From: Thermoplasmata archaeon
GTDB lineage: Archaea; Thermoplasmatota; Thermoplasmata; Lutacidiplasmatales; UBA184
Reading direction: 5' to 3'
DNA: 10,032 nt
Assembly (NCBI GenBank): GCA_013044425.1
Contig: JABEUK010000095.1
Span: 1 to 10,032, forward strand
The notes under the pieces are model-generated. The model was given only the letters and a program-made list of their open reading frames with translations. It did not search any database and was not told the origin of the DNA. Shown piece by piece: positions 8,262 through 10,032 of the stretch (position 1 is the first letter of the stretch; each line of letters starts with the position of its first letter). A program made the position numbers and the translations under genes.

Positions 8262-8271
8262 CCGGCGCCGG
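8262..8271. promoter_or_regulatory. 10-bp palindrome just downstream of the topA TATA-like box
   Basis: CCGGCGCCGG is a perfect dyad between the candidate TATA box and the topA start codon. A protein bound here would block transcription initiation. GC-only palindromes of this length occur by chance in such DNA, so this is a weak call taken alone. It adds to the dyad cluster at 8301-8368. Confidence 0.25.
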
Positions 8272-8279
8272 TAGATAAG
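8272..8279 (-). promoter_or_regulatory. Candidate TATA box for topA
   Basis: On the minus strand this reads CTTATCTA, the only A/T-rich octamer close upstream of topA. It lies 33-40 nt before the ATG at 8239, which would give a short 5' leader of roughly 10 nt. The match to the archaeal TTTATATA-type consensus is imperfect. Confidence 0.45.
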
Positions 8280-8300
8280 GCGATGGGCGGATTCCTGACG

Positions 8301-8368
8301 GAGAACGTTCTCGAACGCGTGCGCACGCGTCCGGAGAACGCCGTTCTTCCCGTCGGGTCCCCGGACCC
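8301..8368. promoter_or_regulatory. Cluster of four consecutive dyads in the topA / tRNA-Phe divergent intergenic region
   Basis: Four inverted repeats follow one another. GAGAACGTTCTC (8301-8312) is a perfect 12-mer. ACGCGTGCGCACGCGT (8315-8330) is a perfect 16-mer. AGAACGCCGTTCT (8335-8347) repeats the GAAC/GTTC half-sites of the first with an odd-length centre. GGGTCC-CC-GGACCC (8355-8368) is the fourth. Centres are spaced about 16, 18 and 20 bp apart. The cluster lies 22-96 bp beyond the topA TATA-like box and ends 13 bp before the tRNA TATA box. The lack of loops argues for DNA-protein sites rather than RNA hairpins. Function is inferred: an operator array for topA, the tRNA or both. Confidence 0.55.
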
Positions 8369-8380
8369 TTGGACGCACGC

Positions 8381-8388
8381 TATTATAA
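8381..8388 (+). promoter_or_regulatory. Archaeal TATA box for tRNA-Phe
   Basis: TATTATAA stands out in GC-rich sequence and is centred about 31 bp before the mature tRNA 5' end. Transcription should therefore begin about 5-6 nt ahead of the tRNA, leaving a short leader for RNase P to remove. Confidence 0.75.
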
Positions 8389-8415
8389 CCGGGCGATTGA
8401 GTGGGCCCTCCCAGT

Positions 8416-8489
8416 GCCGCGGTAACTCAGTTTGGGAGAGTGCAAGACTGAAGATCTTGAAGCCGCCGGTTCAAGCCCGGCCCGCGGCA
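8416..8489 (+). tRNA. tRNA-Phe (anticodon GAA)
   Basis: A complete cloverleaf folds with no mismatches. The acceptor is GCCGCGG with CCGCGGC (8416-8422 and 8482-8488), discriminator A8489. The D stem is ACTC/GAGT with loop AGTTTGGGA, and the anticodon stem is CAAGA/TCTTG. The loop CTGAAGA gives anticodon GAA (8450-8452). The variable loop is 5 nt, and the T arm is GCCGG-TTCAAGC-CCGGC. T8, the G18G19 pair, the possible G15-C48 pair and TTC-A in the T loop are all canonical. There is no intron. CCA is not encoded, so it is added by nucleotidyltransferase. An A10-T25 pair replaces the more usual G10-C25. It converges on the DUF35 gene with 28 nt between them and no clear terminator. Confidence 0.97.
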
Positions 8490-8517
8490 CTCCTCCGGTC
8501 CGGCGCGATCGGTCGGT

Positions 8518-9048
8518 TCAGCCGCGCTTCGGCACGAACCACACATCCGTGATCGAGTACTTCGGCTCGGGATCGAAGCGCGCCTCGACCGGCATGCCGA
8601 TGTAGATCTCCGACTCGACGCACTCCTTCAGGCGGACGAGCAGCAGGCTGTCGGCGCCCTCGAACTCGACCATCGCGAGGTTGTATGGCGTCTCCTTCAG
8701 GAACGCCTCGCTGCCGTAGTGGCACGTGGTCCAGGAGTGGAGGCGGCCGCGGAGCGGAAGATCGATCCATTCGGTGGGCGCGCCGCACGCCATGCAGTGG
8801 CCGCGCGGGGTCGCGTAGACCGTCCGGCAGGACTTGCGCGTGCACTTCGAACCCTTGAGCTTCCCATCGGCGAGCGCGAGGAAGAACTCGGTATCCTCGG
8901 CGTAGCTGTGGATGTAGTTGATCGAGTACGGGTAGCGGATGATCAGACTGTCGATGCCGTTCGCGTCCCGATAGATCGCGCGGCCGCTGAGGCCGAGCTC
9001 CTCCTGGACCTCTCGGAACTTGGAGAAGACCGGTGGACGGGTCGTCAC
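8518..9048 (-). CDS. DUF35 zinc-ribbon / OB-fold acyl-CoA-associated protein, thiolase partner
   Basis: A 176-residue DUF35 protein. Seen: an N-terminal region (1-50) of no assigned role; a helix with the pattern TEFFLALADGKLKGSKC (53-69); a rubredoxin-like zinc ribbon with C69, C74, C85 and C88; then a beta-rich OB-fold (about 95-172), including GRLHSWTTCHYG and PYNLAMVEF. Known: DUF35 proteins are non-catalytic scaffolds that bind thiolases, and the zinc-ribbon and OB domains help hold CoA. In archaea one bridges acetoacetyl-CoA thiolase and HMG-CoA synthase. Odd: the first zinc knuckle is CX4C instead of the usual CX2C. The GTG start at 9048 overlaps the thiolase stop (GTGA), and no internal ATG precedes the conserved part, so the start is well supported. 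Coupled translation fits a 1:1 complex. The gene ends 28 nt from the convergent tRNA-Phe. Confidence 0.9.
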   Translation of the reverse strand: MTTRPPVFSKFREVQEELGLSGRAIYRDANGIDSLIIRYPYSINYIHSYAEDTEFFLALADGKLKGSKCTRKSCRTVYATPRGHCMACGAPTEWIDLPLRGRLHSWTTCHYGSEAFLKETPYNLAMVEFEGADSLLLVRLKECVESEIYIGMPVEARFDPEPKYSITDVWFVPKRG

Positions 9049-10031
9049 GGGCGGTACCCCCGCTCGAGGATCGAGACCGTCACGGCCGACCCCGTTCCCG
9101 CGTGACTGTGGATCGCGCCTCGGCGCGCGTTCGGGATCTGGAGCGTCTTGTTCCCGAAGTGCTTGGCGATGCGTCCCTGCAGTTGCCAGAACGCGAAGAC
9201 CGCCTGCATCAGACCGGTCGCTCCGACCGGGTGGCCGCAGGCGATGAGCCCTCCGGAAGGATTGACCGGGAGGGCGCCCGCGTTCGGCGTCGGGAAGGGG
9301 TACTGAATGTTGGACAGGAACGGGTCGCCCCGCTCCGTGAAGTCGTATCCCTCTCCGTACCGACAGAGCCCGAGGTCCTCGTACGTCTGGATCTCGCTCG
9401 AAGCGTAGGCGTCGTGGAGCTCGATGAAGTCGAGCTCGCGGCGCGGATCGGTGATCCCCGCCATCCGGTACGCCTCGATGCCGGCCGCTCGGCCCGCGCG
9501 GAAGGAGTGGATCCCCGGGTAGTCGAGATCCGCGTAGTCGTTCGCCGTCTCCGTGGGGAGGAGCGGCACCTTCCCGAACGGGCGGTCGGCGAGACGCATC
9601 GTGTCGGTCCCCGTGCCGACGCCGGTGATGCGGATCGGTCGGTCCGTGAACTCGCGCGCCCGGCGCTCGTCACAGAGGATCGCGACCGCGGCTCCATCGC
9701 TCATGGTGCAGATCTGCTCGCGGACCAGCGGGTAGCTGATCATCTCGCTCTGGAGCACCTGGTCGACGGTGAGCCGCTTCGGGTACTGCGCGTACGGGTT
9801 GTACAGCGCGTTCTGGTGGTTCTTGACGGAGACGAGCGCCATGATCCGGCTGCCCTCGGCCGTCGCCCGGCGCTGGGCCTCGCGCTCGTCGGTGATGTGC
9901 GCGAACTTCGTTCGGCGGAGGTACTCGTAGATGTGCCGCTGGACCATGAGGGCGTAGTAGCCCGTGTAGAACCCACCGAGCGGGAAGTCGAAGTTCGTGT
10001 CCGAGGCGAGCGCGATGAACTCGTTGCCCTT
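9045..10031 (-). CDS. Thiolase-family acyl-CoA acyltransferase (N-terminus beyond window)
   Basis: Only the C-terminal 328 or so residues are in the window. The frame is open to the right edge, with thiolase-like sequence (NEFIALASDTNFDFP, then GFYTGYYA) ahead of the internal ATG at 9947, so that ATG is not the start. Seen: SDGAAVAILC (loop region), ELHDAYASSEIQTYEDLGL (typical of the SCP-x/archaeal thiolase branch), GGLIACGHPVGATG with the active-site His, and a C-terminal HSHAGTGSAVTV in place of the CxGGG of classical thiolases. The nucleophilic cysteine would be outside the window. Known: this branch condenses or cleaves beta-ketoacyl-CoA and pairs with DUF35. The acetoacetyl-CoA thiolase of the archaeal mevalonate route belongs to it. 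Without seeing HMG-CoA synthase, a role in isoprenoid synthesis versus fatty-acyl metabolism stays open. Confidence 0.92.
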   Translation of the reverse strand, partial: KGNEFIALASDTNFDFPLGGFYTGYYALMVQRHIYEYLRRTKFAHITDEREAQRRATAEGSRIMALVSVKNHQNALYNPYAQYPKRLTVDQVLQSEMISYPLVREQICTMSDGAAVAILCDERRAREFTDRPIRITGVGTGTDTMRLADRPFGKVPLLPTETANDYADLDYPGIHSFRAGRAAGIEAYRMAGITDPRRELDFIELHDAYASSEIQTYEDLGLCRYGEGYDFTERGDPFLSNIQYPFPTPNAGALPVNPSGGLIACGHPVGATGLMQAVFAFWQLQGRIAKHFGNKTLQIPNARRGAIHSHAGTGSAVTVSILERGYRP

Positions 10032-10032
10032 C

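Noticed and set aside
8240..8326. 29-codon upstream extension of topA to an ATG at 8326
   Set aside because: The conserved Toprim start begins at the ATG at 8239, the extension has no family resemblance, and it would place the TATA-like box and palindromes inside the gene.
8301..8346. GAAC/GTTC dyads as a LexA/DinR SOS box
   Set aside because: The Gram-positive SOS box has a 4-nt spacer between GAAC and GTTC. Here the spacing is 0 and 3, and LexA is not expected in an archaeon.
5685..8378. 897-codon minus-strand frame overlapping topA
   Set aside because: It is an out-of-frame reading of topA. All conserved topoisomerase motifs are in the other frame, and this one is low-complexity Arg/Gly/Pro.
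8490..8517. Transcription terminator after tRNA-Phe
   Set aside because: The 28 nt contain no run of T residues or stable hairpin that I can support.
1..10032. CRISPR array, insertion sequence, prophage, toxin-antitoxin or other defence system
   Set aside because: No repeated spacer-repeat units, transposase motifs, terminal inverted repeats of an element, or defence-type domains were seen. The genes are repair, topology and metabolism genes with uniform composition.

Overview
This window looks like part of a high-GC archaeal chromosome. A Thermoplasmatota-type euryarchaeon is my best guess, but the phylum is not proven by the sequence. The evidence is: TATA boxes about 25-30 bp ahead of genes (including one placed so that the mRNA would be essentially leaderless), weak or absent Shine-Dalgarno sequences, a tRNA gene without an encoded CCA end, a thiolase plus DUF35 pair, and a type IA topoisomerase with a row of zinc ribbons. 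Codons are strongly GC-biased at the third position, so long antisense open frames appear opposite nearly every gene. I regard them as shadows.

Layout. At the left edge (2-372, + strand) is the end of a DinB-like four-helix gene whose coding frame switches near position 140, so it is frameshifted and also cut by the window edge. It converges on a minus-strand cluster that reads from right to left: creatininase-family metal hydrolase (4944-5663), uvrA (2082-4928) and uvrC (382-2085). The gaps are 15 nt and then a 4-nt ATGA overlap, so this looks like one operon driven by a TATA box at about 5685-5694. It supplies two of the three subunits of bacterial-type nucleotide excision repair. No uvrB is in the window. 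The UvrC lacks its usual C-terminal helix-hairpin-helix pair.

Upstream of that cluster on the same strand is a type IA DNA topoisomerase gene (5741-8239) with four C4 zinc ribbons and a Lys/Ala/Arg-rich tail. It has its own candidate TATA box. Between topA and a plus-strand tRNA-Phe(GAA) gene (8416-8489) lies a 176-nt divergent intergenic region packed with perfect or near-perfect dyads (8301-8368). This is the most striking non-coding structure in the window.

The right end (8518-10031, minus strand) holds a thiolase whose N-terminus is outside the window, followed by a DUF35 zinc-ribbon/OB-fold protein with a GTGA start-stop overlap. Such pairs form acyl-CoA thiolase complexes, for example in the archaeal mevalonate pathway. 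I found no CRISPR array, insertion sequence, prophage or convincing defence system. The points worth a second look are the dyad cluster, the creatininase-uvrA-uvrC linkage, the truncated UvrC, the topoisomerase tail and the frameshifted DinB-like gene.
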